This document shows positions 1 through 8,369 of a stretch of DNA of 32,282 nt, one piece after another (position 1 is the stretch's first letter; each line of letters starts with the position of its first letter). The notes beneath the pieces are model-generated. The model did no database searches and had not been told where the DNA came from. It worked only from the letters and a program-made list of their open reading frames with translations. The DNA is taken from NCBI GenBank assembly GCA_037443425.1, contig JBBIOI010000028.1, forward strand, positions 1 through 32,282. The letters run 5' to 3'. Position numbers and translations under genes: made by a program. This stretch comes from JBBIOI01 sp037443425 (lineage in GTDB: Bacteria; Desulfobacterota; BSN033; UBA1163).

Positions 1-237
1 CATCTGCTCTTTCCCGATGATACCTCTTGATAAAGCCAAACCGATGAAGAAAATTTCCTCGACAATGAAATGAATGACAATACTGGTACGTCCTCGTACC
101 CCTATTCAAAGCGTTAACCCCACTTCAGTGAGGGATTACTCTTATTATATCCTTGACTTTTTTCATTGAAATATAGGAAATTATCCAAAGAAAGCAGGGT
201 TAACTAATCCGATTTAAAGAAAAATTAAAGAGATATT

Positions 238-1440
238 ATGATTCTTTTTGCATCCATAATATTAACTATCCTGTTCATCTTAATACTTTTTATTTATTTT
301 GAAAAAGATTCCAAAAAGCACAGAAATTCTGATTATCAAAAGAGGAAAATGGCCAAAAGACCAAAAGGGCAAGAAATTGCAGAATCAAAAACAGCATTGC
401 CCCAGATATTATCCAAAGATATTATTTTTGAAGAAACCGGGATGATGATTCCAGAGTTAGTGGTTTCGGAATCATCGTCAGAGGGATTAAAGGAAAAGGT
501 TAAGCTTGCTGTAGATTTTATCTTTTCATCGAAAAAGGAAAGTCCTTCAAAGATCGATATGGTTAAATTAGAGGATCTTGACCCCAAGATTAAAAGTATT
601 ATATCGGATCAAATTGATCATTTAAAAAATTTTAAAACAACTTACAATCTATACAGGACCATGGATGATCCTAATATCAGCATGTCCGATTTGTCAAAAA
701 TCATATCGACTGATCCTGTTCTTGCTGGGAGAATATTAAAAATTGCAAATTCTGCTTATTTTGGTATGCAGCACAAAGTAACTTCTATTGGTCATGCATT
801 AATTATTATCGGATTATTAAATATCAAGGCAATTTTGTACCAAGATGGCTTATTAAAATTATTGAAATCAAATAGCACATCAGAAAATTCCATAATAAAT
901 TCATTATGGGAACATCTAATTATAACTTCTATATGTGCTTCTCATCTTCAAGGTCTGTTCAAAGAATTGGAACGAGGTACGCTTTTTACACTTGGCTTAC
1001 TTCATGATATTGGAAAACTGGTGACAAACGATCTTCCTATGCTTAATAAATCAATTATCTCTTCAAAAATTTCATTAACTGAATTAACGATCTCTGATGA
1101 ACAAATAACCTATGGTGTTACCCATGCAGGAATTGGAAGATTTTTATTTGAACAATGGGGCTTCCCTCAATGGATGGGAAAGATCATTGAGAGTCATCAT
1201 GATCCATCAAGAGTTGGATTGAATCTTAATAATGAATATACAAAATACCTTATAGTACTCTTTCTTTCTGACCAGATTGCTAAGGTCTTTTCAAGCGAAG
1301 ACAAGACTACCTCATCCCTTAACCATCTTGCTTCTGAACTTCATTCATTAATTAACAAAGACAAATTTCTCAGTATGGTATTAGATAGCTCTCTTTTTTC
1401 TGAAATCAGAAAAGCAAAAACTATAACAAGAATAACCTAA
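238..1440 (+). CDS. Membrane-anchored HDOD domain protein
   Basis: Protein of 400 residues. Residues 3-21 form one strongly hydrophobic segment followed by a basic stretch, so it is probably an N-terminally anchored cytoplasmic protein. A low-complexity linker follows, then an HDOD domain from about residue 125 to 325: the helix around LAGRILKIANSAYFG (162-176), the HD-like LGLLHDIGK (252-260) and the QWGFP...ESHHDP region (306-323) are typical. HDOD domains are catalytically degenerate relatives of HD-GYP phosphodiesterases and usually act in signalling or stress regulation; no GGDEF, EAL or receiver domain is fused here, so the partner is unknown. The ATG at 238 follows a weak AAAGAG ribosome site. 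The gene stands alone and converges with the split receptor gene, with only 6 bp between the stop codons. The HDOD assignment is confident; the cellular role is not inferable. Confidence 0.85.
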   Translation: MILFASIILTILFILILFIYFEKDSKKHRNSDYQKRKMAKRPKGQEIAESKTALPQILSKDIIFEETGMMIPELVVSESSSEGLKEKVKLAVDFIFSSKKESPSKIDMVKLEDLDPKIKSIISDQIDHLKNFKTTYNLYRTMDDPNISMSDLSKIISTDPVLAGRILKIANSAYFGMQHKVTSIGHALIIIGLLNIKAILYQDGLLKLLKSNSTSENSIINSLWEHLIITSICASHLQGLFKELERGTLFTLGLLHDIGKLVTNDLPMLNKSIISSKISLTELTISDEQITYGVTHAGIGRFLFEQWGFPQWMGKIIESHHDPSRVGLNLNNEYTKYLIVLFLSDQIAKVFSSEDKTTSSLNHLASELHSLINKDKFLSMVLDSSLFSEIRKAKTITRIT

Positions 1441-1446
1441 CAGTAA

Positions 1447-2438
1447 TCACTTGGTTTCAGATTTCAATCCTGTTTTGTCTACAAAGTTTCTAAAAAATGT
1501 AATCTCATTCATTACTTCTTTCTTAAACTCATCACCCCTTTTAAAGTCAACTACGTAATCGAATTTCTGGAGGGCAGAAATTATATTTGAATCATTTATT
1601 GTCTTTTCAGAGGCCTCTTCCCATTTTTTAATAATAGAAAAGGGGAGTCCTTTAGGCCCAACAAGACCGATTGCCCCAGTAATAATGGTATTCTTTAACC
1701 CCATTTCAACAGATGTTGGAATATCTGGATAAACTGGATGTCTCTGACGTGAAAAGAAGGCCAATATACGGATTTTCCCAGCTTTGAATTGGGATTTGGC
1801 GGGTGATGGAGCCATGAAGGCCAGATCGAGATGTCCACCAAGAAGTTGGGGCATAATCTCTCCGGCTCCTCCAAAGATAACAGGAACAATCTCAATTCTT
1901 GCATCTTTATTAAAAAGTGAAGTGCCATATGAGGAGCGGTCCCTGGGCCTGGAGTCCCTGCCTTCAATTTTTTGGGGTTAGCCTTTGCAAATGAAATAAG
2001 ATCTTGCAGGGTTTTAAATGGAGAATCCGCTCTTACAATTACAATCTGAGGCCAAAATGCAAGCTTTGCTATATAAGTAAGATCGCTAATAACATCGAAA
2101 TGGATATTGGGAGTGAAAAGTGGTGCAAAAATTAAAACATCAGTTGGTCCACCTCCAATTGTGTAGCCATCAGGTTTTGAATTTACTACAAATGATGTTC
2201 CAACAACACCTCCACCTCCAGGTTTATTGAGTATTGCTATTGTTCCATTTAAATTTTTAGAAAGTAGATCTACGATACTTCGCCAGAATATATCTACTGC
2301 CCCACCTGGAGCAAATGGAACAACAAGTTGAACTGTCCCTTTTGGATAATCCTGAGCATGAGAGCCTGAAAAAAAGATTAATAATAAGATAGAAAAACAA
2401 AGTATCATAATATTCTTTCTCTCCGTTAATTTAGACAT
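1447..2438 (-). pseudogene. Tripartite tricarboxylate receptor (TctC/Bug), frameshifted
   Basis: A periplasmic solute-binding protein of the TctC/Bug family, broken by a one-base deletion. The N-terminal part has a signal peptide ending near SGSHAQDYP, then the family motifs LVVPFAPGG, LNKPGGGG and KPDGYT. The frame is lost at about position 1912-1916, a run of five A on the plus strand (five T on the coding strand). After that point the correct continuation (DARIEIVPVIFGGAGE, then MPQLLGGHLDLAF) is in the other frame and runs to the stop at 1447. Adding one base restores a protein of about 330 residues, normal for the family. The start ATG at 2438 has an excellent AGGAGG ribosome site. The homopolymer position makes a sequencing error a real possibility; no good slippery heptamer supports programmed frameshifting. 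No TctA/TctB membrane genes lie nearby. Confidence 0.85.
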
Positions 2439-2476
2439 CTCACACCTCCTTGGATTTTTATAAAACTTAAATTAAT

Positions 2477-2505
2477 ATACTATAAAATAATATTTATTTA
2501 AACAA
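2477..2505 (-). promoter_or_regulatory. Possible sigma70-type promoter of the left TctC gene
   Basis: On the minus strand TTGTTT (2500-2505) and TAGTAT (2477-2482) are separated by 17 bp in a very AT-rich stretch, about 40 bp ahead of the start codon at 2438. The match is moderate and AT-rich sequence produces such matches by chance. Confidence 0.35.
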
Positions 2506-2516
2506 TTTTTTTATCA

Positions 2517-2656
2517 GTGATTGAAAGCACCCAAAGTGTGTGTGGCAATCCGATGAAGGCATTGTGAGCCCGAAGAATGTGGCAATTTCACAGGTTTCTT
2601 GCTCAGTTCGGAATGAAAATTCGGAAGAGATTGCTTTGGCTTCGCCTCGCAATTAC
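2517..2656. repeat. Degenerate copy of a 'cattgcgag' dispersed repeat
   Basis: About 140 bp that align with the better preserved copy at 17271-17413. Shared blocks are GTGGCAATCCGA(T/C)GAAG near the left side, a second 'GTGGCAAT' block, and GCCTCGCAAT(T/G)AC at the right end. The left end (GTGATTGAAA) still resembles the GTCATTGCGA terminus of the other copy. It fills much of the 300-bp non-coding gap between the two divergent receptor genes. No protein is encoded. Confidence 0.65.
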
Positions 2657-2680
2657 AGGGCCGATTATTTTAATAAACTA

Positions 2681-2708
2681 TTGACAAAATATTCAGGTGG
2701 TATAGTAT
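2681..2708 (+). promoter_or_regulatory. Possible sigma70-type promoter of the right TctC gene
   Basis: A perfect TTGACA (2681-2686) and TAGTAT (2703-2708) are separated by 16 bp, about 30 bp before the start codon at 2739. The box begins 24 bp after the end of the dispersed repeat. Confidence 0.5.
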
Positions 2709-2738
2709 GTATTAACAAAAAGTTATGGAGGTGGGGTA

Positions 2739-3704
2739 ATGAAAATCATATCTATCCTATTAATTTTTGGAATTTTCTTCTTTGGAGTTTCTTCTAATTT
2801 ACATTCTCAGATCTATCCCGAACGTCAGATAAATCTCGTCATTCCAATGGCACCTGGAGATGGGGTCGATGTTGCTGGAAGATTGATGGCAGAAGAGCTT
2901 TCAAAACTTCTAAAAGTCCCCATAGTTGTTTTAAATAAACCAGGTGCAGGAGGTGGAATAGGAACAGACTTTGTAGTAAAGGCAAAGAATGATGGATATA
3001 CACTTCTTCTCACTCCAAGTGCTCCAATCATTTATAACAGGATACTTAACCCTTCAGAGGTCCCTTATGACTCATTTAAAGACTTAACACCTCTTGGTCT
3101 TACAACTCATACACCCATACTTATTGCTGTTCGCAGTGATGCACCATATAAGGATTTCCCTGAATTCGTTGAGTTTGCCAAGAAGAATCCTGGAACGATT
3201 CGTTGTGGAACAATGGGAGTTGGCTCAGTAGGAGACTTTGATACAGAGATGATAAAGGCCATTACTAAAATAAACATAACATCTGTTCCCTTTAAAGGGG
3301 CCTCACCTGCTATTACAGCCTTACTCGGAGGACATGTAGAAGCGGTTGCCGTAGCACTTGGCCCACTTATTGGTCATATGAGGGCCGGAAAGGTTAAAGG
3401 CATCCTTATTTCTACAAAATTCCCCGAGCTTTCAGATATTCAAACCCTTAAAGACTTGGGATATCAGCAAGATCTGCTGGGAGTTTGGTTTGCCTTTTTT
3501 GGACCCGCAGGACTTTCAGAAAATGTTAAGAATACTTTAGTTCCAATGATTGAAAAGGTTGTAAAAGACCCTGCAATTTCTTCAAAGCTTTTAAAGACAG
3601 GGATGATACAGGCATTTGAGCCACCTGATAAACTCTTTAAAAGGATGCAAGAAGAGTATAAAACCGCGGAGGAGATTGCAAAAATCGCAGGTCTAAAAAG
3701 GTAA
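2739..3704 (+). CDS. Tripartite tricarboxylate transporter receptor (TctC/Bug)
   Basis: Protein of 321 residues, the normal length for the family. It has a signal peptide (MKIISILLIFGIFFFG..., cleavage near LHSQ), then LVIPMAPGDGVD, LNKPGAGGG, KNDGYTLLL and a C-terminal GGHVEAVAVALGP region characteristic of TctC/Bug periplasmic binding proteins, which capture carboxylates (citrate, aromatic or dicarboxylic acids) for TctAB permeases or for sensing. The start ATG is set by the strong GGAGGTGGGG ribosome site; the signal peptide begins there. It is related to the frameshifted gene at 1447-2438 and is divergent from it. TctA and TctB are absent, as is common for Bug proteins. It ends 1 bp before the convergent UbiD-type gene stop. 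The ligand is unknown; the neighbouring decarboxylase suggests a carboxylic acid. Confidence 0.9.
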   Translation: MKIISILLIFGIFFFGVSSNLHSQIYPERQINLVIPMAPGDGVDVAGRLMAEELSKLLKVPIVVLNKPGAGGGIGTDFVVKAKNDGYTLLLTPSAPIIYNRILNPSEVPYDSFKDLTPLGLTTHTPILIAVRSDAPYKDFPEFVEFAKKNPGTIRCGTMGVGSVGDFDTEMIKAITKINITSVPFKGASPAITALLGGHVEAVAVALGPLIGHMRAGKVKGILISTKFPELSDIQTLKDLGYQQDLLGVWFAFFGPAGLSENVKNTLVPMIEKVVKDPAISSKLLKTGMIQAFEPPDKLFKRMQEEYKTAEEIAKIAGLKR

Positions 3705-3705
3705 G

Positions 3706-5109
3706 TTATTTAGAAAGTTTTTTAGATATCTCTTCGATCAGTTCCAGTCCAAGGGGTCTTAATCTTTCAAAAAGGTCTCGGCTTACTGGATCAGTAATTG
3801 GGGGTTTTGTTGCATCTATTATAACCTTTGAGCCTATCTCCTGGCGAATAGTTACCCTTGGTTCTCTTAACTTTTCTGTCACTGATTCATCAAGGGCATG
3901 ACCCCGAACACCTGGTATGATAATAATATCCTTGACAGGATCAACCCTTGTAGTTATTGCCCATGCAACATCGCCAGGGTCGTATATATCAACATCTTCA
4001 TCAACTGCTACAGCAAACTTTTGATGAAGATATGTACTTGAGATTGCTGCCAGTAAAACGTTTTTTGCCTCACCATAAAATCTTGGGGTCATCTGAATAA
4101 CAACCCCAAATATTGTCCCCCAATGTGCATATACATCTTTTAAATCAACATGTCCTCCTACGTGCCGAAGGTCTCTAAAAAGGGCAGCAGACATGGGAAC
4201 CCTATGATATATACATCCCTCAACATCTGGACCATTCTGATTTGCCTTAAAAATGGCATCTTTTCGCATCATGATTGCCTTGATATTCACGATAGGATTT
4301 TTCCCTTTACCACCAAAGTAGTAACCCTGAAACTCTGAAAAAGGTCCTTCCTCCTCTCTCACTTTAGGAGGAATTTCACCTTCCAAGATTATCTCTGCAT
4401 ATGCAGGTGCCTCAAGATCGATTGTTTCACATCTTATAAGTTCAACAGGTTCACCAAGTAGACTACCTGTAAGTGAAAGTTCATCAAGTTCCAAAGGCCC
4501 TGTATAACAAGCCGAAAAGTAATACATTGGATGATGACCAATCATAATGGCAACAGGCATTGGCTTATCCATTGCCTCATATTTTTGATAGATAAAATGT
4601 GTATGCCTTCCAGGAACCATCATGATTCCAAGTTTATTGTCTCCCTTAACCTGAAGTCTATGGAATGCCATATTTCTTATACCGGTATCAGGATCTTTAA
4701 TAATACAGAGACCTGAACTGATATAAGGACCTCCATCTCTCTGGCCCTGTATATGGGCAGGAAAACTTGTTAGTCGAACATCTTTACCTTTTAATATTAC
4801 TTCCTTCACAGGTCCATCGCTTAGCAATTTACAATTAATCAACCCACGATCAACCCTCCTTACAAATTCTCGAATGGCACTTTTAGCATCCGTACCAAAT
4901 GCAAGTCCAACATGTCTCATATTTGCCGGAGCCTGACCCAGTACCTTCCATCCAGGATGACCTTTAACGTTTTCAAATATAAGGGCCTTCTCCTTTGATT
5001 TCCAGAGATAGGCACTCATATTTGTTTTCGGATCAACCTCATCTTTGATCCTTAAAACTTCACCTGCATCCTCAAGTTCTTTTATCCAATCTCGCATATC
5101 TTTTGGCAT
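3706..5109 (-). CDS. UbiD-family (prenylated-FMN) decarboxylase
   Basis: Protein of 467 residues, the usual UbiD length. UbiD enzymes use prenylated FMN to (de)carboxylate aromatic, heteroaromatic or alpha,beta-unsaturated acids. Visible catalytic features are Asn146 and Arg151 with the same 5-residue spacing as Asn168/Arg173 of fungal Fdc1, His169 at the position of the metal-binding His, and the EGPFSE segment with Glu254 and Glu259 matching the Glu277/Glu282 pair. FENVKGHPGWKVLG near the N terminus and GHHPMYYFSA (191-200) are also typical. The start follows AGGGG at good spacing. It is the last gene of the long minus-strand operon, 12 bp after the amidohydrolase. No UbiX prenyltransferase is in the window, so the cofactor must come from elsewhere. 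Family confident; the substrate (phenolic, phthalate-like or enoic acid) is unknown. Confidence 0.92.
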   Translation of the reverse strand: MPKDMRDWIKELEDAGEVLRIKDEVDPKTNMSAYLWKSKEKALIFENVKGHPGWKVLGQAPANMRHVGLAFGTDAKSAIREFVRRVDRGLINCKLLSDGPVKEVILKGKDVRLTSFPAHIQGQRDGGPYISSGLCIIKDPDTGIRNMAFHRLQVKGDNKLGIMMVPGRHTHFIYQKYEAMDKPMPVAIMIGHHPMYYFSACYTGPLELDELSLTGSLLGEPVELIRCETIDLEAPAYAEIILEGEIPPKVREEEGPFSEFQGYYFGGKGKNPIVNIKAIMMRKDAIFKANQNGPDVEGCIYHRVPMSAALFRDLRHVGGHVDLKDVYAHWGTIFGVVIQMTPRFYGEAKNVLLAAISSTYLHQKFAVAVDEDVDIYDPGDVAWAITTRVDPVKDIIIIPGVRGHALDESVTEKLREPRVTIRQEIGSKVIIDATKPPITDPVSRDLFERLRPLGLELIEEISKKLSK

Positions 5110-5121
5110 CTTCTACCCCTT

Positions 5122-6090
5122 TTAACCCTTTAATAACCTTTTCCCATTTCCACTTAAAATGTCTTCAATATCTTTCTGAGGAATTGGTAGGTTTCTGATC
5201 TCACTTATGAACCTTTCTATCTGTATCTCATCCCTTATCTCCTGGGGGTAATCTGTTCCAAAAACAATGCTTTGAGGTTTTATTTCAAGAAGTGCACATT
5301 TAACCGCATTGATATTCCCAAAAAAACCACCTGTATCAAATAGAAGCCTATCAAGATACTCACGAAATGGTCTTCGAGGTATTTTACCATGCCTCGGATG
5401 GCCTTTTGTTCCCCAGAAATCTTTGTCCTGATATGGCTCAATCCTTCCCATAAGTGCTGAGATACCACCACCAAGATGAGAAATGACAAATCTTAACTCA
5501 GGAAATTCATCGAGGATCCCACCATTTATTAATCTAATAACAGATATTACTAATTGAAACTCCCTTCCAACGCTTCGACCGAGATCGTAATCTAAGTAAT
5601 TTCCATAGGAGCTAAGTGCAGGATGGATAAATATAAAGAGCCCTTTTTCTTGAACCCTTTGATAAAAGGGGAAAAGATCTGGAGAGTCAAGTTCGGTTTT
5701 TCCAATTATTGAAGGTATTGCAATCCCTTTGAATCCCAATTCATAGAATGCCCTGTCAAGTTCTCTAAATGATGGCTCTCCTCCAAGGGGTGGAATATGG
5801 GCAAGTCCTAATAATCTTTTAGGAAAAGCCTTTTCAGCCCATTTCAATTTATCATTCACAAAACGGCATCTCTCTATGTCGTCTGTTAATCCTGCACCCG
5901 ATGATAAAATACCAATTTCAACGCCAGCCTTATCCATACATGAGATATGTTTTTCTAAGGTAAATAACCTCTCATGGAATGTATATGCTGGGACTCCATC
6001 AATAAAGACTGTTCTTGGGGCACCATCAGGACCAAGTTTGTCACGGACAAGTTCCTCTGGGGTGTAATGTATATGAAAATCAATAATCAT
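5122..6090 (-). CDS. ACMSD-like amidohydrolase (amidohydrolase 2 family)
   Basis: Protein of 322 residues forming a metal-dependent TIM-barrel hydrolase of the ACMSD/LigW type. The expected ligands are visible: His6 and His8 in DFHIH, His156 in FIFIHP, the catalytic-type His205 in SHLGGG, and Asp280 in FGTDYP. Known members are non-oxidative decarboxylases (aminocarboxymuconate semialdehyde, 5-carboxyvanillate, gamma-resorcylate) or hydrolases of ring-cleavage products and lactones, so either decarboxylation or C-C/C-O hydrolysis is possible. The ATG at 6090 has GAGG about 10 bp upstream. It lies between the acyl-CoA dehydrogenases and the UbiD-type gene, with 12-bp gaps on both sides, pointing to one pathway. 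The family call is strong; the reaction is not resolved. Confidence 0.88.
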   Translation of the reverse strand: MIIDFHIHYTPEELVRDKLGPDGAPRTVFIDGVPAYTFHERLFTLEKHISCMDKAGVEIGILSSGAGLTDDIERCRFVNDKLKWAEKAFPKRLLGLAHIPPLGGEPSFRELDRAFYELGFKGIAIPSIIGKTELDSPDLFPFYQRVQEKGLFIFIHPALSSYGNYLDYDLGRSVGREFQLVISVIRLINGGILDEFPELRFVISHLGGGISALMGRIEPYQDKDFWGTKGHPRHGKIPRRPFREYLDRLLFDTGGFFGNINAVKCALLEIKPQSIVFGTDYPQEIRDEIQIERFISEIRNLPIPQKDIEDILSGNGKRLLKG

Positions 6091-6102
6091 AGATTTTAAA
6101 CC

Positions 6103-7224
6103 TCATTGTCCTATAAAACTTCTTCCTATCCTTGCCTTTTCTGCTAAATTGCTCTCAAAAAGATTCTGGATAGTCTTAGTATCCCTTAACATCCTTTCTA
6201 TCGAATAATCTCTCATTAAACCAACCCCTCCGTGAATCTGGATAGAATCTATGGCTGCCCTTACTGCCACTTCTGTTGAAAAAAGTTTTGCAATTGAGGC
6301 TATCCTATCCAATCCTCTATCCTCACCATCATAAGCACGTGCTGCCTGATAAACAAGGCCTCTTGCTGCTTCAATAAGAGTATAAAGCTCGGCAAGCATA
6401 AATTGAATCCCCTGAAATTGTATAATCTTTTTCCCGAATTGTTCCCTCTCTCGGGCATGTTTTACTGCCTTATCAAAGGCAGATTGAGCAATCCCGAGGG
6501 CCTGCGCAGAGGTTTTTATTAAAGAAAAGTTTCTAAATGTTCTTCTTGGATCTTCCCCTTCGCCTTCACAAGGTATTAAATAATCCTTTGGAACATAGAC
6601 CTCCTTAAAAGTTATTTCATATGCCCGAGATACTTTTAAACCCATAAGTGGCTTATGGATAGATATATTAACCCCATCCCAATCCATTTTAACTAACATT
6701 GATAATGGCCTTTGTGGATGAGGTCTGTCAAAAATAACTACCATAAAGTCAGAGAGGGAGGCATGGATTGCCCAACTTTTAGCCTTTATTATTTCGAAAC
6801 CTTCACTTTTTTTTGAAGATGGCAGAATTAAATCATCCTCATTTTCTAATATAGAAACAGTTGAGATGGATTTACCTTCTGTGAGTGGAGTTAAAAATCT
6901 CTTTTTTTGGTCATCGCTACCATGTTTTATTAAAATGCATGATGCAATATCTGAAAGGGTAAGGGCTACTCCTATGGTTGAATCCTTATTTGTAAATTCT
7001 TCCGTAACCAATACATTTTCAAATAAGCCAAAGTTCTGCCCCCCATACTCTTCAGGATAGTCGATACCTATAAACCCGAGCCGACATGCCTTTTTGTGGA
7101 TGGCACTTGGAAATCTTCCCTCCTTCTCAAGATCTATGGCTAAATCCATATCAAATTCTTTTTCGGCAAACTCTCGAGCTGCCTTCTTTATATCTATCTG
7201 TGTTTCATTCAATTTGAAATGCAA
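6103..7224 (-). CDS. Acyl-CoA dehydrogenase-like protein, degenerate FAD motifs
   Basis: Protein of 373 residues with the overall acyl-CoA dehydrogenase fold: helical N domain (GFIGIDYPEEYGGQ), middle beta domain and helical C domain (ALGIAQSAFDKAVKHAREREQFGK, IQIHGGVGLMRDYSIERMLRD). Two hallmark segments are altered. The middle-domain TEPxAGSD flavin motif is replaced by ILENEDDLIL, and the C-terminal EGTxxIQR is ESNLAEKAR, although Glu357 stays at the catalytic-base position. The start is TTG at 7224 with a textbook AAGGAG seven bases upstream. It directly follows a normal acyl-CoA dehydrogenase (19-bp gap). Paired acyl-CoA dehydrogenases with one incomplete subunit are known as heteromers in steroid and pimelate degradation, so this is probably a partner subunit of the upstream enzyme; independent activity is doubtful. 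Confidence 0.85.
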   Translation of the reverse strand: MHFKLNETQIDIKKAAREFAEKEFDMDLAIDLEKEGRFPSAIHKKACRLGFIGIDYPEEYGGQNFGLFENVLVTEEFTNKDSTIGVALTLSDIASCILIKHGSDDQKKRFLTPLTEGKSISTVSILENEDDLILPSSKKSEGFEIIKAKSWAIHASLSDFMVVIFDRPHPQRPLSMLVKMDWDGVNISIHKPLMGLKVSRAYEITFKEVYVPKDYLIPCEGEGEDPRRTFRNFSLIKTSAQALGIAQSAFDKAVKHAREREQFGKKIIQFQGIQFMLAELYTLIEAARGLVYQAARAYDGEDRGLDRIASIAKLFSTEVAVRAAIDSIQIHGGVGLMRDYSIERMLRDTKTIQNLFESNLAEKARIGRSFIGQ

Positions 7225-7243
7225 TTTATCGCTCCTTAATATT

Positions 7244-8365
7244 CTAACTTAATAAATATCGTGAAATAATGAGTCTCTGTATCTGATTTGTACCTTCAAG
7301 AATCTGAAGTAGCTTTGAGTCCCGCATAAACATTTCTATTGTGTGCTCCTCAGAAACTCCATCCTGCCCCATAATATCGATTGTATAATCTGTAACCTTC
7401 ATAGCCACATCAGTTGCAAAACACTTTGCCATCGAAGAATGTTTTGTACTAACCCTTCCCTCGTCAATCATCAATGCAGACTCATAAACCAGAAGCCTTG
7501 CTGCCTCTATTGCAATTGCCATATCTGCCAGAAGAAATTGAATCCCTTGAGATTTAGCCATTGGTTCTTTCATAAAATTCTTATTCTTTACATAATTGAT
7601 TGCATAATCCAGTGCTCCCTGGGCCATTCCAACTGAAATAGCAGCATCTTTTGGTCTTGTCCGATCCAGGGTCTTCATGGCTATAGAAAAACCTTCCCCT
7701 TCTTCTCCAAGGAGATTATCTTTTGGAACTATACAGTCTTGAAGGATCAACTCTGCTGCAGGAGTTGCTCTCATTCCCATCTGATCCTCAATCTTCCCGA
7801 TAGAAAAACCAGAAAAATCTTTTTCAACGATGAATGCACTCAGGCCTTTTACACCTTTTTCAGGACTTGTTTTTGCAAAAATTGTTATTATACTTGCTAC
7901 ATGCCCTTGCGTGCAATAGATCTTTGTCCCGTTAAGGATGTATCGATCGTTCTCCTTTTTTGCCTCTGTTATAATTCCTCCAGCATCCGAACCTGCAGAT
8001 GGCTCAGTAAGAGAGAATGCAGAAAGCTCTTTGGTAAGTCTTGGGAAATATCTCTGTTTTTGTGAATTATTACAGGAAAGCTCAAGAGGAGTAAAACCTA
8101 ACCAGTGTCCTGCAAGCATATGTGCTGAGCTTGGAGAGAAACGTCCAATCTCTTCAAGCACAAGACAACATTCAATGCTTCCTTCACCTTCTCCTCCAAA
8201 CTCTTTTGGTATTGGAAGCGAAAGTATCTTCTCATCTCGGAATATCCCAAATATATCCCATGGAAACTCTTCACCCTTATCGATTTCTCTATTTCTCAGG
8301 GAAATCTTTTTAGCAATCTCGCCTGCCTTTCCAACTAAGGCCTTCTGTCTATCTGTTAGTTTCAA
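7244..8365 (-). CDS. Acyl-CoA dehydrogenase
   Basis: Complete acyl-CoA dehydrogenase of 373 residues from the preferred start. It shows SLTEPSAGSDAGG (flavin and substrate contacts), GFSIAMKTLDRTRP, and the C-terminal ILEGTNQIQRLIISRYLL with Glu357 as the predicted catalytic base that abstracts the alpha proton. It oxidises an acyl-CoA to the trans-2-enoyl-CoA and passes electrons to an Etf; an Etf pair is encoded at 19112-21145. The start is most likely TTG at 8365, preceded by GAGGG with 8-base spacing, rather than the in-frame TTG at 8380, which has no ribosome site. The thiolase stop is 4 bp upstream, giving strong translational linkage. Substrate chain type is unknown; the pairing with the degenerate homologue downstream suggests a bulky or branched acyl group. 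Confidence 0.9.
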   Translation of the reverse strand: MKLTDRQKALVGKAGEIAKKISLRNREIDKGEEFPWDIFGIFRDEKILSLPIPKEFGGEGEGSIECCLVLEEIGRFSPSSAHMLAGHWLGFTPLELSCNNSQKQRYFPRLTKELSAFSLTEPSAGSDAGGIITEAKKENDRYILNGTKIYCTQGHVASIITIFAKTSPEKGVKGLSAFIVEKDFSGFSIGKIEDQMGMRATPAAELILQDCIVPKDNLLGEEGEGFSIAMKTLDRTRPKDAAISVGMAQGALDYAINYVKNKNFMKEPMAKSQGIQFLLADMAIAIEAARLLVYESALMIDEGRVSTKHSSMAKCFATDVAMKVTDYTIDIMGQDGVSEEHTIEMFMRDSKLLQILEGTNQIQRLIISRYLLS

Positions 8366-8369
8366 TTTT

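Noticed and set aside
85..100. Perfect hairpin GGTACG-TCCT-CGTACC
   Set aside because: Six-bp stem without a T tract on either strand and no gene end inside the window to serve; not enough for a terminator call.
1..105. A minus-strand open frame at the left edge reading ...FIVEEIFFIGLALSRGIIGK...
   Set aside because: It looks protein-like but has no ATG, GTG or TTG near its upstream stop (106-108), and I cannot match it to a family. It could be a transposase or gene remnant; too short to call.
1905..1920. Programmed -1 frameshift in the split receptor gene
   Set aside because: The codons CAC TTT TTA ATA AAG do not form a standard X XXY YYZ slippery site, and receptors of this family are not known to use frameshifting.
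2517..2656. CRISPR array or tRNA/rRNA-like gene in the non-coding gaps
   Set aside because: No regularly spaced direct repeats are seen, and no tRNA cloverleaf or rRNA segment was recognised in any intergenic region; the repeated blocks belong to dispersed elements.
2540..2797. Open frame overlapping the repeat and the start of the intact receptor gene
   Set aside because: Its sequence is the dispersed repeat read as protein, without ribosome site or family similarity.
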